A stretch of 64,000 nucleotides of DNA from Nemania diffusa (GCA_038501195.1 JBBPUQ010000011.1:1488001-1552000); one strand, 5' to 3'; positions 11,525 through 26,211 are shown, counted from the first letter of the stretch. The notes: a model not told the origin generated them from the sequence alone. Made by a program: numbers and translations.

Positions 11525-12899
11525 AAAAAAATAGTAAATTTAAAAATATAAACAAAAAAAAATATATTATATAAAATAAATTAAATTTAAATTTTATTTA
11601 TTAAAATATAACAAATATAAATTTTTAAAACTAATAAAATTTAAAAAGTTAAACTAAATATTAAATTATAATATTAAACTGATTTTATTATTTAAAAATA
11701 AATTTTTAAATTTTTATAAAATTAAAATTAACTATTATATTAATATAGTAACTTTTCTTAATATATTTAATTTTAAAAAAAATTTTTAAATATATTTACA
11801 AATATATTTATATATATAAAAAATTATTTTAATATAAAAAATATTATTTATATTAAATTTATTAATATAAATATTTATAGTTTATAAGTTTTTATTATTA
11901 AATAAAAACTTTATATTTAAATTAATTTAAAAAAATAATATAATAATATTAATTAATTTTATTATATTTAAATTAATAATATTTATTAATTTGTTATTAA
12001 AAATTAAAACTATTTTTAAAAAAATATAAATTAATATAATTTAAAAGTAGTAATATATAAATAAAAATATTAAAAATATATAAAAAAAATATTTTATAGT
12101 TATAATAATAGCTATAAAATTAATAATAATTGAAATTGTTATATTTTATATATTTATTAATTAAAAATTAATTTTAATTATAATTAATATAAAAAGTATA
12201 AATATAAATATTATTAAAATAAACATTTATATTTTTAATAATTTTAAATTATTTAATATTTATGATATAAACTAATTATTAATTATAATTTTTATTATTA
12301 TAGCTATAATATTAAATATATATTTAATTAATTTTAATATTATAATTAATTTTAATGTTATATTAAATATTAAAAATATATTAATATTAATTAATATATT
12401 AAAATAATATAAAAATTTTTTTATAAATTTTATTAATAAAATAATTTATAATATAATATAAACTATTATAAATAAATAATTATTAAATATATTTTTTTTA
12501 TTAAAAAAAGTTAAAATAAAAAAGTTTAAATTTAAAATTTTAAAAATAATTTTTATTTTAAAAATTAAAAAGTTTTTTTTTAAAAAAAAAATTAAAGTTT
12601 TAAATAAATAGTTTATTTATATAAATAATAATATTATAATTAAAAAAATTTTATAATTATTAAAAAATATATTTAAAATTTAAAAAAACTAAAATATTAT
12701 TAATATATTAAAAAAAAATTAAATGTAAATTTTATTAATAAATAATTAATAAAATATAAAATTAAATTTATATATATATTTTTTTAATATTTAAAATTAA
12801 AAAATAATAAATATTATTTTTAATTAATTTTATAAATAAAGTTATATAAAATAAATAAATAAACTATTTTTTTTTATTTATTTTATTTTTATAGTTTAA
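11525..12899 (+). pseudogene. D1 gag/protease region, decayed
   Basis: Lies between leader and RT of D1. The inverted copy D2 (16860-18657) matches it from 11525 on. By gypsy order it should encode gag and protease. It is so depleted of C and G that no zinc knuckle or protease motif can be read. Position-based assignment only. Confidence 0.45.
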
Positions 12900-13520
12900 A
12901 TATAAAAAAAAAAAAAATTATTTTTATTTAATTATTAATTTATAAATTTTAAATAAAATTATAATATTTAATAGTTATTTTTTATTATTATAATTTAAAG
13001 TTATTTTATTAATTTAAAATAAAAAATATATTATAATAATTAATATTATATTGTTTTTTTATTAATTTAAAATTTATTTAAAATATTATAATAAATTTAT
13101 TATAATTAATTTTAAAAAATTAAAACAGTTTATTATAATTTTAATAAATTTTTAAAAATTTTTTATTTATATTTAAAAGTTTATAAATAAATTTTTATAT
13201 TTATATTAAAATTTTTATTTCATTTTTATTAATAATATTATAATTTTTTTAATTATTAAAATTAAATATTTATAATATTTATAAAATATATTTATATTAT
13301 TTTTAAAAAAAAATATTACTATTATTTAAAAAATCATTTATTATATATTTTTTTATAAAACTTTTAAGTTTTTAAATAAATATTTTTAATATATTTATAA
13401 TTAAAAAAAAGCTAGCTATTTTTTAAAACTTTAAATTTTTAAATTAATTAAAAGTTTTAAAGTAATATTTAAATAATAGTAAATTTTTATATATTTTAAT
13501 TTTTTATTATATTTAATATA
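12900..13520 (+). pseudogene. D1 Ty3/gypsy reverse transcriptase relic
   Basis: The plus frame at 13225-13251 reads FINNIIIFL, the mutated form of gypsy Y(I/L)DD followed by a hydrophobic strand. Downstream residues (FLKKNITI, then a block with Lys/Tyr in the spacing of the Ser-Tyr-Gly-Tyr-Pro-Ser segment, then KASYFLKL) fit the fungal gypsy subgroup with a 'KKSYIGYPS'-like connection. Both catalytic Asp codons are now AAT. Matches D2 in inverted orientation until about 13490. Stops throughout. Confidence 0.7.
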
Positions 13521-15874
13521 TAAAATTATTTAAAAAAAAAAAACTAAATTATTAAATTAAAAATATTAAATAAATAAAGTTATAAATAATTATTTTAATA
13601 AATATATTATAAATTAATATTTTTTAAATTTATAAAAATAAAACTAAAATTTTTTAAAACAGTATAAATATTAATTTATAATAATATAATGTTATATTAT
13701 TATAATTTAACTAAAATTTTATTTATAGAAATAAATATTTTTTTTAAATAAAAGTTTAATATAATAATATTTTATTTAAAAAATAAATATATATAAAAAC
13801 TTAGTTTAATTATATTTAATATTTAAATATTTTTAATTATATTTTTTAATAGTTTTATATTTTAACTAAAAATATATTATAATTTTTTAAAAATAAAAAT
13901 AATGTATATTATATAAATATATAAATATTTAAAAACTATAATAAAAATATTATATAATTTAATAATTATATTTATAAATTATTATTTTATTAAAAATATT
14001 TTAAATTAAATTAATTTAAATATAAATTTAATAAATATATTAATTTATTTATTATAATATAAATTATAAATATATTATTTATTTAAATATTTTAATTTTA
14101 TTTTTAATATATTAAATTTATTATAAAACTTTATTAATTTAATAAATATTAAAAGCAAAATTTAATAATTTATTAAAAATTTAATTTTTAATTAAATATA
14201 ATTTATAATATTTAAAATAATTATAAATAAAAAAGTTAAATTTAAATTTATAACTAATTATAACAAAAATTTTAAATATTATAAAATTTTAAAAACTATT
14301 TATAAAAATAATAAAAATATTATAAATTTTTTATATTTTAATTATTTATTTATTATAATTAATAAATTATTATATAATATAAATTATAAAAAAAAGTATA
14401 AATTATATATTTTAAAAAAATAAATTAATAAATTTTTAAATATAATATATAATAATAAATATTATTTTAAATATAAATATATAATAATAAAATTTAAACT
14501 AATTATAATTATATATAAAATAAAACAAATTTAAATATATTTAAACTTTTATAATAAATATAAAGTATATAATATAAATAAATAAAAACTTTTAAAAAAT
14601 TACTAATTTATTTAATTAAAAAATATAAAACTAATAAAAACTATTGCTATAAATTTTATTATAAGATTATTTAAAATTTTAATAAATATTATTTTATAAT
14701 ATTTAAATAAATTTTTAAATTATAATATATTAATAATTATAACTTATATTATATTTAAATATATATTTTTTATTTTTAAATATAAAATATATATAGTTAT
14801 ATATTAAGTTATAATATTAATTAAATAGTTTTTATTAATTAATTAAAAAATATTTAATAATATTATTTTTAATTATAATTAAAAATTTATATTATAGTTT
14901 TAAAAAAAATTGTAAAAAAGTTTTAAAATAAAATTATTTATAACTATAATAAATTATTTTTAAAATAATAGTTTATTATAAAAAAAAACTAAACTATAAA
15001 AATAATTATTTAATATTATATATTTATATATTTTAAAAAAAACTAAATAAATATATTTTTTATATTATAATAAAATTTAAATAATATATATTTTAATTTA
15101 ATTAAGTTATTTATATATAAATAATTATTTAGTTTTTAACTTTTAAAACTAAACAATATTTTAATTTAAATAAATTAAAAAAGCAATATAGTTAAAAATA
15201 TTTATTTTATAAAATAATATTTTTATAAAAATATAAAACTAGTTATAAATTTTATAATAATATAAATAAAACAATATTATAATAATAAATATAAATAAAT
15301 AAAGTTTAAAATTAATAATAAAATTTGTTTAAAACTTTATAATAGTTATTATTTATTTAATAGATTTATTAAAAAATATTTACAATAATAAATTAAGTTA
15401 TAAAAAATTAAATAAAAAATTAATTAATTAATATATAAACTAAACATTTTAAAAACTTTTAATATATATTTAATTATTTTTATTATATATTTATTATTTA
15501 ATATTAAAAAAAAAACTTATTTTATTATAAAGTTTTTATATTTAAATTTATTTATAATAAATAAAACTTTAATAAAAAAAGTAATTTGTTTAAAGTTAAA
15601 ATTATTTTAACAAATTAAATAAATAAATTTAAAAATAAATTTAAATATTTAATTAAATAAAAAAGCTATAAATATAAAAATAATTAATAATAATTAAAGT
15701 AATAATTTTATAATATTAAAGTATTAATTAAAAAATATTAAATTTAAAAAAAAAAACATTTAATTTTTTAAGTTAAAAAAGCTTAAAAAATTTAAAAATA
15801 TTTAAAAAAGCAAAATTAATAAATATTATATATAATTATTAAAAACAATGATTTTTTTTTTATATAATAATATT
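13521..15874 (+). pseudogene. D1 RNase H-integrase relic and 3' end
   Basis: A plus-strand frame near 14640-14900 reads TIAINFIIRLFK and, 30 residues on, IIITYIIFKYIFFI, which line up with the integrase core (first catalytic Asp in a (M/L)DFI.GLP context, then a (V/D)(D/C)(R/K)(F/L)(S/T)K segment). The first Asp is an AAT codon here. The segment 12205-15190 is repeated directly at 50988-53756. The last 680 bases before the 3' LTR are unique; a polypurine tract cannot be picked out. Confidence 0.65.
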
Positions 15875-16101
15875 TAATATAAATAAATATAAAAGTTTTA
15901 AAAAAATAAGTTTTTTAAAACTATTTTATATATATTTTTAATATTAAATTTATTTAAAACTAATTTATATTAATAAATTAAATAAATAAAAAAAGCTTTT
16001 GAATTTTTTTTTTTAATTTAATTTTATAAATTTACTTTTTTTAATTTATATTATATTTTTATAAATTTAAATATAAATATTATTTATAATAGATTTTATT
16101 A
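15875..16101 (+). repeat. D1 3' LTR (227 bp)
   Basis: Same length and orientation as 10979-11205, about 4.9 kb away. The sequence after it does not continue the outer copia, so either the element was joined to other DNA by recombination or the flank was deleted. Confidence 0.7.
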
Positions 16102-16859
16102 TTTATAAAAAATTAAAATATTTATTATATTATAAAAATTAAAATAAATAATTTTGTTTATATTAATAATTATTATAAAAAAAAACTTTAAATTTTAAGT
16201 TTTATTTAATATTTTTTAATAAGTTTATATATATAAACAATAATATTTTAACAAGTTTTATTTATTATAAAATTTTAATGTTTTTTTAAAAAACTTTAAA
16301 AATTTAATATTTTATTAAAACTTATTATAAACTATAGCTTTTTTTTTATTAATAAAGTTATTATTTTTATTATGTTTTTTTATATAAAAAAATTAACAAT
16401 AAAAATTAGTTTTAAAAGCTTTATAAAATTAAATATAATATTTTATAAAATAAAACAAATTAAATTTAATAAATAAAAAATTATTTAAAAAAATAGTTAA
16501 TTTTTTATTATTTAAAATATTTATATAATATAATAAATTAATAAATATAATTAATATATTTATTATATAAACAATTTAATTAATTAATTTAATTTAATTA
16601 AATATAAAATTTTATAATTATAATATATTAAAATTTTTATAATTATTATAATTAATATATTTAAATAAAACAAAGCTTTAAAATAAAATATTATTTATAT
16701 ATTAATTATATATAATAAAAAAAAAACTTATTTTAAATTTAATTTATATAAATATATATTTATAAATATATAATAAGTTATATATATAAATTAAAAGTTT
16801 TATTTTTATTATAAATATTATTTTAAATATTATTTAGTTTAATTATTTAGTTATAATTA
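16102..16859. other. Unassigned AT-rich segment
   Basis: No similarity to another part of the window was noticed and no domain is readable on either strand. It lies between the D1 3' LTR and the inverted D2 fragment. It is probably the remnant of another mobile element, judging only from its composition. Confidence 0.4.
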
Positions 16860-18657
16860 AATATATAAATATTTATTATTATTTAAATATTATTTTAAAA
16901 CTTTTAATTAATTTAAAAATTTAATATTTTAAAAAATAACTAGTTTTTTATTAATTATAAATATATTAAAAATATTTATTTAAAAGTTTAAAAGTTTTAT
17001 AAAAAAAATATATAATAAATAGTTTTTTAAATAATAATAAAAATATATTTTATAAATATTATAAATATTTAATTTTAATAATTAAAAAAACTATAATAAT
17101 ATTAATAAAAATATAATCAAAGTTTTAATATAATTATAATAATTTATTTATAAATTTTAAAATATAAATAAAAAAGTTTTAAAAATTTATTAAAGTTATA
17201 ATAAATTGTTTTAAATTTTTAAAATTAATTAAAATAAATTTATTATAATAGTTTAAATAAATTTTAAATTAATAAAAATATAATATAATATTAATTATTA
17301 TAATATATTTTTTATTTTAAATTAATAAAATAATTTAAAATTATAATAATAAAAAATAATTATTAAATATTATAATTTTGTTTAAAGTTTATAAATTTAT
17401 AATTAAATAAAAATAAATTTTTTTTTAGTTTTATATTTAAATTATAAAAATAAAATAAACAAAAAAAAATAATTTATATATTTATTTTATATAATTTTAT
17501 TTATAAAATTAATTAAAAATAATATTTATTATTTTTTAATTTTAAATATTAAAAAAATATATATTTAAATTTAGTTTTATATTTTATTAATTATTTATTA
17601 ATAAAATTTATATTTAGTTTTTTTTTAAAAATATTAAAAATATTTTAATTTTTTTAAATTTTAAATATATTTTTTAATTATTATAAAAATTTTTTAGTTA
17701 TAATATTATTATTTATATAAATAAACTATTTATTTAAAACTTTAATTTTTTTTAATAAAAAAAATATTTAATAATTAATTAATTATAATAGTTTATATTA
17801 TATTATAAATTATATTATTAATAAAATATATAAAAAAAATTTTATATTATTTTAATATATTAATTAATATTAATATATTTTTAATATTTAATATAATATT
17901 AAAATTAATTATAATATTAAAATTAAATAAATATATATTTAATATTATATAATTTAAAATTATTAAAAATATAAATATTTATTTTAATAATATTTATATT
18001 TATATTTTTTATATTAATTATAATTTAAATTAATTTTTAATTAATAAATATTTAAAATATAATAATTTTAATTATTATTAATTTTATAGTTATTATTATA
18101 GTTTTATAATATTTTTTTTATATATTTTTAATATTTTTATTTATATATTATTATGTTTAAATTATATTAACTTAATTTTTTTTTAAAATAATTTTAATTA
18201 GTAATAAAAAATTAATAAATATTATTGATTTAAATATAATAAAATTACTAATATTATTATACTATTTTTTTAAAATTAATTTCAATATAAAGTTTTTATT
18301 TAATAATAAAAATTTATAAATTATAAATATTTATATTAATAATTTTAATATAAATAATATTTTTTATATTAAAATAACTTTTAATATATATAAATATATT
18401 TATATATATATTAAAAAAAAAATTTAAAATTAAATATATTAATAAAAGTTATTATATTAATATAATAATTAATTTTAATTTTTAAATAATAAAATTAGTT
18501 TAATATTATAATTTAATATTTATTTTAATTTTTTAAATTTTATTAGTTTTAAAAATTTATATTTATTATATTTTAATAAATAAAACTTAAATTTAATTTA
18601 TTTTTTATAATATATTTTTTTATATTTATATTTTTAAATTTATTATTTTTTATTTTA
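16860..18657 (-). mobile_element. Ty3/gypsy fragment D2, inverted partial copy
   Basis: The minus strand matches 11525-13490 of D1: the gag/protease region and the RT as far as the YxDD region (mutated motif at about 17088-17113 on the minus strand). It lacks the 226-bp insertion present in D1 and lacks LTRs at both ends. With D1 it forms an inverted repeat of about 1.9 kb per arm separated by about 3.4 kb. Fully decayed. Confidence 0.75.
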
Positions 18658-18705
18658 ATAATATATTTATATTAATTAAATAGTTTTTTAATAATAAAAA
18701 TATAG

Positions 18706-18905
18706 TATAAAAAAACAGTTATTACTATATTATATTATATTATATATATAGCAAATATAAACTAAATATTAACTAGTTAATATTTAAAAAAATATAATAT
18801 ATAAAATTAATTTTTAAATAAACATAATTTATTATAATTATTTTTTAAAATTAATAATTACTTTATAAAATAATTATATTTATATTATATATTATAACTT
18901 TTATA
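18706..18905 (+). repeat. H1 5' LTR (200 bp)
   Basis: Starts TATAAAAAAACAGTTATTA and ends AACTTTTATA. The H2 LTRs preserve more C and G (GCAGCTATTACTACATTATGC), which suggests an original TG...CA element end now mutated to TA...TA. Confidence 0.85.
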
Positions 18906-21000
18906 CTTTTTTATTTTTATATTATATATTATAATATAATAATTAATAAATTAAAAAATAAAGTAACTAAATTATAAATTGCTATATAATTAAATATTAG
19001 CTACAATAAATTAAAAAAAGACTTTTTTAGCTAAAATATATTTTTAAATAATTAATAAAATTTAATATTTCGATTTAAAAATATTTTATTTTTATAAAAA
19101 TAAACTTTTATAAAATTACTAGTTATTATTTAATAATTATTTATTGAAAAAATATTATTTTAAATAATATAAATAATAAATTAAAATATATAATTAAATA
19201 TATAATTAATTAAATTATTAAATTTAAAAACTATTTAATTAATAATTAAAAATAATATTAAATATTTAATTTATAATTATAAAAAATTTAATTAAAAAAT
19301 TAAATTATTATAATTAAAAAAAATAATTAATAAAAACTAAAATATAATAATTTAATATAAATTATTTAAATATTAAGCTAAATATTATAAAATATTTTAA
19401 TTAATTAGTAATTATATTGTAAAATTTTAAAATATTTAAAATTAAAAATATAAACTATTTTAAAAATTTTTTAAAAATTTATTAAAAAAAAAAATATAAA
19501 TTTTAAGCTATTTAAATATATTTTTTAAATATAGCTTGTAAAAATTTATTAAAATAAAAATAAAATTTTTAAAGATTTTTTTTTAAAATTATAAATTTTA
19601 ATATATAAATTAAAAAATAAAAGTTAATTAAATAATAATTTTAAATTAATATTTAATTATTAATATAAGTTATAAAAAAATATTAAAAAAATATTTATTT
19701 AATAATAGATTTTATTAAATAATATTATAATAATATTATATAAAATAAAAAAACAATAAAATATATAATAAATAAATAAACTATTTAAATTTATTTTTAA
19801 ATAATTATATATTAAAAATATATTAAATAAATATAACTATATTAATAATATTTAATTTAATAAATTAATTAAAATTAAAAATTAATTATATAAATAAAAA
19901 AATTATTAATAAAATAAAAATTACAATAAATTATAATATATAAAAACAAATAAATTATTTTTTTATTTTTATTATAATAAATTTAAATATTTAATTAAAA
20001 ATTATTAAAAAAAACATTATAATATATAAATAATAAATAATTAAAAAATATATAAAATTTAATTATTTATATTAAAATATTTTAAATAAATATAAAATAT
20101 TAAAATTATTTAATTTAATATTAAAAAAAAATTAAAAAATAAATTAAAATAAAATAATATATTTAATTTATTTTAATTAAAACTTTTTAAATATTTAATA
20201 TAAATAAATTATTTAAAGTTTTAATTATTTTTAAATTATATAACAAAAAGCTATAAAAATAAATAATAATAAATATAAATATAAAAATATAAATAAATAT
20301 TATTTATAAAAATTTAATATAAAAAAAATTTTAATTAATTAATATATAAGTTTTATTTTTATTAAATTTTAATAATAAATTTTTATATTATTAAAAAGTT
20401 TATAAAATAATATTAAAAATAATTAATATTAAAAATATTTATAAATTTTTTATATAAATATTTTTTATTATTAAATATAATTAATTAATATTTAAATTTT
20501 TATTATTAAAACTAAATATAAAATAATTAAAAATTATTTTAAATATTATATTAAATTAATAATATTTTAAAAAATTTAAAAAAATAAACTTTAAAAAATT
20601 TGCTAATATAATAATTAAAAAAAAATATATTTTTATTATAAATTTTATAAATATAAAACTAAAAAAAAAACTTTTTTTTAAAAAAATTAATAATAAAATT
20701 TAATTAAAATAAATCGATTTATTATAATATTTTAAAAACTTTTATTATATATATTTTAAATAAAATATAAAAAAATTATTAGTTTTAAATAAAATAAAAT
20801 ATATAATCAATTTAATAAAAAAAGTAAAAATATTTTTTAAATTTATATATTTTATTATAAAAATTTAATAAAAAATATTTAAAAAATATTTAATAAAAAA
20901 TCAATGTTTAAAAAAAATTTAATATTTAAAAATAAATATAAAAATATTTATATTATTTATATTTAAAAAAAATAATATAATATAGTTATATATAAATTAT
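18906..21000 (+). pseudogene. H1 gag/protease region, decayed
   Basis: Between the 5' LTR and the RT; matches 38830-40900 of H2. No motif is readable because C and G are almost absent. Assigned by gypsy gene order. Confidence 0.5.
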
Positions 21001-22300
21001 AAAAAATTAAATAAAATTATTATAAAAAATAAATATTTTTTATTTTTAATTTTAAAAATTATAAACTATTTAAAATTTATAAAAATATTTTTAAATTAAA
21101 TTTAAAAAATATTTATTATTAAATTTAAATTAAATTTAATAATAAATAAAAAACTACTGTTTAAATATATTATAATTATTTTAAATATATAATAATATTA
21201 TTTAAATTAATTAATATTTTAATAATATTTTAAACTTATATATATAAAGTTTTAATAAAATTAATAAATTATATTTATATAATTTATTTAAATAATATTT
21301 TTTTTTTTTTAATATAAAAAAAAAATATAAAATTTATTTTTAATTAATTTATAAATATTTAAAATAATATTAGTTATTTATAAAATTATTAAAATATAAT
21401 TTTTTTAAAAAAAAACTAAAATTTTTAAAGTTTATTATAAATATTAAAAATATTAAAATAAATAATAAATAAATAAATATAATTAAAAAATAAAAAATAT
21501 TTAAATTAATATATAATATATAAATATTTTTAAATTTTATAAATTTTTATTAAAAATTTATTATAAAATATTTATAAATAATAATATTTATTATAATATT
21601 ATTAAAAAAAAATATAAATAAAAATTAATTTATATTTAAATAAATTTAAAAAATAAAAAAAGTTTTTTAAATAATTAAAAAAACATTTATAAATATAATA
21701 ATTTTATAATATTAAAATAATTAATTAAAAATATAAATTAAAATTAATATATTAATAAAAATAATATTAAATATATTATTTTAATTATATAAATTAAAAT
21801 AATAATTAATTATTTATTAATTATATAAATTTATTAATATAAAAATAAAATAAATTATAAATTAATAAAAACTATTAATTATAATAAAAAGTTATAAATA
21901 TTAAAAATAATATTTAAAAAAAACTATATATATTTTTATAATATAAATTAATTATATAATATTTTAAAGTATAATTGATTTTTTTATATAAAATTTTTAT
22001 AACTAATTAATATAATAAATATATAAATTAATTTAATTTAATTTTAAAATTTAATATTAATTAAAAATTATTAATTTTATAAATAGTTTATTAAAAAAAC
22101 TTAATTATATAATAAATAAAATTTAATATAAAAATATAATTTTAATATTATAAAAAAAATTATAATTAATAAATAATTTATTTATATAAATTTAATAAAT
22201 TATAGCTATAATATTATATATAAAAAAAAAAAAAAATATTAAAATAATTAATTTAAATTTTTTAAAAAATATTAATTAAATATTATTTAATTAAATTTTT
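21001..22300 (+). pseudogene. H1 reverse transcriptase-RNase H relic
   Basis: YLNNI at 21285-21299 corresponds to YLDDI with both Asp codons as AAT. The residues further on follow the gypsy pattern seen more clearly in H2: a (S/F)F.(F/G)...YYR.FI-type block, then an LKKCL block that matches the end of the connection domain. Stops are frequent. Confidence 0.65.
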
Positions 22301-23700
22301 AATAATTATAGTTTAAATAATAAATTTAAATATTTATAAAAAGCTATATTTTTATTATATAGTTATAAATAATTTTTAAAAAATATAAAATAAAAAATAT
22401 AGTTATAAATATTTTATTTATTAAATATATATAATTATAATAATTTATATATTAATAATTATAAAATTAATTTAAATAAATATGAATTAATTTATATTTA
22501 TATTATAAAATTATAATATTAAAACTATTATTTATAATTAATATATTTTATATTTTATAATTAAAAAATTAATTGAAAATAAAATAATATTTTAATTATA
22601 AATTTTAAAAAAGTTTTATAATATAATTAAAAAATTATAAATTAAAAATTTAAAAATTATAATATTTATTAAAATTATTTACTAATATATTAAAATTAAA
22701 AAAAGTTATTATATAAATAATAATAAAATATTTTTATTTAAAAATTATTTTATATTTTTAAATTAAAAAGTTTTATTTTTATAAATTATTTATTAATAAT
22801 ATAATAATTTTAAAATAAATTATATAAAAAAAAATAAAATAGCTAAATTATTTTAATAAAAATTTTATTAAAAAAAATTAAAATAAAATATTTATAAATA
22901 TATTATAAATTATTAAATATAAAATAAAATTAAATAATTTAAATATAAACTTTATAAAAAATTATAAATATTATTTTTATTAAATTAATTGTTTTAAAAA
23001 ATTAGTTTAAATTTTATTATAAAATTATTTTTATATATTAAAGCTAATAAAATTAAATATAATATAGTTTTAATAATTATTAATTATTTTATAAAAATAA
23101 TATTGTTTATATTTATTATAAAAATTTTTAATATTATTAAATTAATATAAATATTATATAAATAAATAAAATATAAATTTAAATTATTAAAAAAAATTAT
23201 AAATAATAAAAATAAATTAATTATAAATTATTTTTAAAAAAAATTTTATAATAAAAAAAAATTATATAGCAATTATTTATTATTTAATATTTATAAATTA
23301 ATAAATAAATAAAATATATTTATTAAACTTTTAAAAAATATTTAAAAATATATATTATTAAAAAACTAAATATATAATTTAAAATATTTTAAAAAATAAA
23401 ATTTATATATAATAATAATATATATATTATTATTAAATATTTATTTTTTAAAGTTTTATATAATTATTATTTTAAAATTATAAAATTTATTTTAAAAAAA
23501 CTATAATTATAAATATAAAAAATAAAAATAAAATTATAATAAATTATAATTATTTAAAAAATATTTAATAAATATTAAATTAAAACTATAAAAAAAAAAA
23601 GAAAAACTATAATAAAAAATATATAATAAAAAAATATAAAATAAAAAAAATAATTAAATTATTTATAGCTTATTTTTAATTTAAATATAACTAAAAATTA
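22301..23700 (+). pseudogene. H1 integrase relic
   Basis: The plus frame around 23395-23470 reads KFIYNNNIYIIIK, matching the integrase block AEFAYNNS.H..T(K) that follows the third catalytic residue in gypsy integrases. The counterpart in H2 is clearer. Upstream the DDE core is expected at about 22950-23350. Confidence 0.65.
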
Positions 23701-26011
23701 ATTTTTATATATATTAAAATAAAAGTTATAAAAAAAATAAAACTATAAATATATTAAATAAAATTATTTTTATAATATTTAAAAATATATAATATATTTT
23801 TTATATTATTTTTAAAGTTATAAATTAAATATTAAAAAAGCAAAAAGTAATTAATATTTTTTAAACTAAAAAATAAATAAAAAAAATAAATAATAAAAAA
23901 TATAATTTATTATAAAAAAAATAAAAATATATTAAAATATTTAATAAAATAAAAAAATTAATTTATTAAATATAATATATAAAAATTAAAAAAAATATTT
24001 AATTAATATAAAAGTTTTTTTTATAAAATATAAATAAAAAATAAAAAAATTATATATTAAATAAAATAATTTAATTTAACACTAAAAATAATATAAATAA
24101 TAATATTTTATTATAATAATTATTAAAAAATATAAATAATAAAAAAAAAATAATTAATTAAAAAATTAGTTTATTAAATAAAATTAAAAAAACTATTAAA
24201 AATTAAGTTTTATTAATAAAAGCTAATAAAAATTTTATTAATATAAAAATTTTAAAAAAAAAAAACAAATATTAAATATTAATAAAAAAAAGTTTTAAAA
24301 AAAAAAACTGCTAATAAAAGTTAATAAAAATTAAAAAAAGTATAAAATAATTAAAAAATAATTTATAAAAATTGTTATAACAAAATAAAATTTAAAATTA
24401 ATAATAAATTAATAAATAAATATTAAATATTTTATAAATAAATTTATAAAAATAATTAAATATAATATAAATTAAAAAAAATTTTTATTAAAATAAAAAA
24501 AAAAAACTATTAAATTTAATTAATAATAATTTATTAATTATTAAATATATATAAAATAAATTTATTATTATTATTTAAATAATTAAATCAATATATTTAT
24601 ATTTAAAAAAGTACTATATAATATAAAAATAAAAATTTTATAAAATAATTATTTTAGTTTTAATAATTTTAATATTAATATTATTTTAAAATAATAAATT
24701 TATATTAAAAAATTAAATAAAATTTATATAATAATATTTTATTAATTAATTAATAGTTATTTTAATAAATATAAAAAAACTAATATTAAAAATATAAAAG
24801 TAAATATTAAAATAAAATAAAAAAATAAAATTTTAGTTATATTTTAATTATATAATAATAAAAATATAATAGATTTTTTTTTAATTATAAATTAATTAAT
24901 AACAAAATATTAAAAAAATAGTTAAAAATTATTAAATAAATATAAATTATAAAAAAAACAATTAAAAAATTTATAATTAATATTTTTAATTAAAAAATTA
25001 AAAAATAATAAATAATAATAATTTTAGTTTAAATAATTATTAAATATTTAAAATTAAAAATAATAAAAATAATATATTTTTTTTTTAAATTATTTTATAT
25101 AAAATAAAATTAGTTTTTTTTTAAAATATATATATAGCAATTTTAATATAAAATATATTTATTAATTATTTAAATAATATTAATTTAATAATAAAAAAAA
25201 ATATTTGCTATATATATAATAAAACTAAAAAAAAATTTAATAAGTTTTTAAATAATATTTAAAAAAAAAAAAAAATTTAAAAATATTAAAAATTTTAATA
25301 TATAAATTAATAAATAATTATAAATTATAAAAATAATTTATAATAAAATAAATTATATAATTATATATATATAAAATAAATTTAATATTATTAAATAAAA
25401 TTAATATATATAAATAATATATTTAAAAATTAAAATATATTTTAATAATATATTAAAAATAAAATTTTATATTAAAAATATTTTAAATTTAAAACTTTTT
25501 ATTATTGTTATTTTTTTTAATAAATATTTTACGATTAAAATATTGTTAGTTTTATTTTTTATTAAAAAAATAAGTTTTAATAAAAGTTTTTTGCAATATT
25601 ATAATAAATAGTAAAAAAGTAAAAAAAAATCAAAAAAAAAAAAAGATTAAAAAAAAAAAAAAAAATAAAAATAAAAATAAAAATAAAAATATAAATAAAT
25701 AATTAATTAATAAAAAGCTAAAAAAAATAAAATAAAAAATAATTATAAAATTTATAAAATATATATAAAAAAAAAATATATATATATATAAAAATATATA
25801 TAAAAATTAATTAAAATATAAAAATTAAATATTTATTTATAAAAATATAAAAATATTTTTTATATTTATAAATAAATATATATTTAATATATATAATATA
25901 ATTAATAAATTTAATATTAATTTTATAAATATAAAAATATATAAATTAACAATAGCAAAATTAATAATATTAATTAATATAAAAAATTAATACGTTAAAA
26001 AAAAAAAATAA
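23701..26011. other. H1 3' region after integrase
   Basis: About 2.3 kb between integrase and 3' LTR. It may hold the integrase C-terminus and, as in chromoviruses, a chromodomain, but I cannot see one. It contains A-rich low-complexity DNA including (AAAAAT)n around 25655-25695, which has a diverged counterpart in H2 at 45380-45450. No supported gene. Confidence 0.5.
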
Positions 26012-26211
26012 TATAAAAAAATAGCTATTATTATATTATATTATATTATATATATAATAAATATAAATCAAATATTAAATAATTAATATTTAAAAAAATA
26101 TAATATATAAAATTAATTTTTAAATAAAAATAATTTATTATAACTATTTTGTAAAATTAATAATTATTTTATAAAGTAATTATATTTATATTATATATTA
26201 TAACTTTTATA
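26012..26211 (+). repeat. H1 3' LTR (200 bp)
   Basis: Starts TATAAAAAAATAGCTATTA, ends AACTTTTATA at 26211; same length as 18706-18905. Confidence 0.85.

Larger units (their letters stand above)
10979..16101 (+). mobile_element. Ty3/gypsy element D1 with paired 227-bp LTRs
   Basis: Two direct repeats of equal length (10979-11205 and 15875-16101) bound about 4.7 kb of pol-bearing sequence. The plus strand shows a gypsy RT motif (FINN at 13225-13236) and an integrase core (about 14640-14900), in gypsy order. The 5' end cuts the outer copia, so it inserted there. No target-site duplication is seen: AAAAC lies before, TTTAT after, and copia sequence does not resume, so the 3' flank was rearranged. 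A 226-bp foreign sequence sits at 11299-11524. Partial copies of the family occur at 16860-18657 (inverted), 37944-38198 (inverted) and 50988-53756. Confidence 0.75.
18706..26211 (+). mobile_element. Ty3/gypsy element H1, full length with 200-bp LTRs
   Basis: Bounded by LTRs at 18706-18905 and 26012-26211, both exactly 200 bp, and matched over its whole length by H2 at 38630-45872. Plus-strand RT motif YLNNI at 21285-21299. About 7.5 kb. No target duplication: TATAG precedes and AATAA follows. Its right end cuts the copia element B at 26212 to the base, and B does not resume at the left end, so one flank was lost or the copy is a recombinant. Among the most thoroughly mutated elements in the window. 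Confidence 0.85.
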
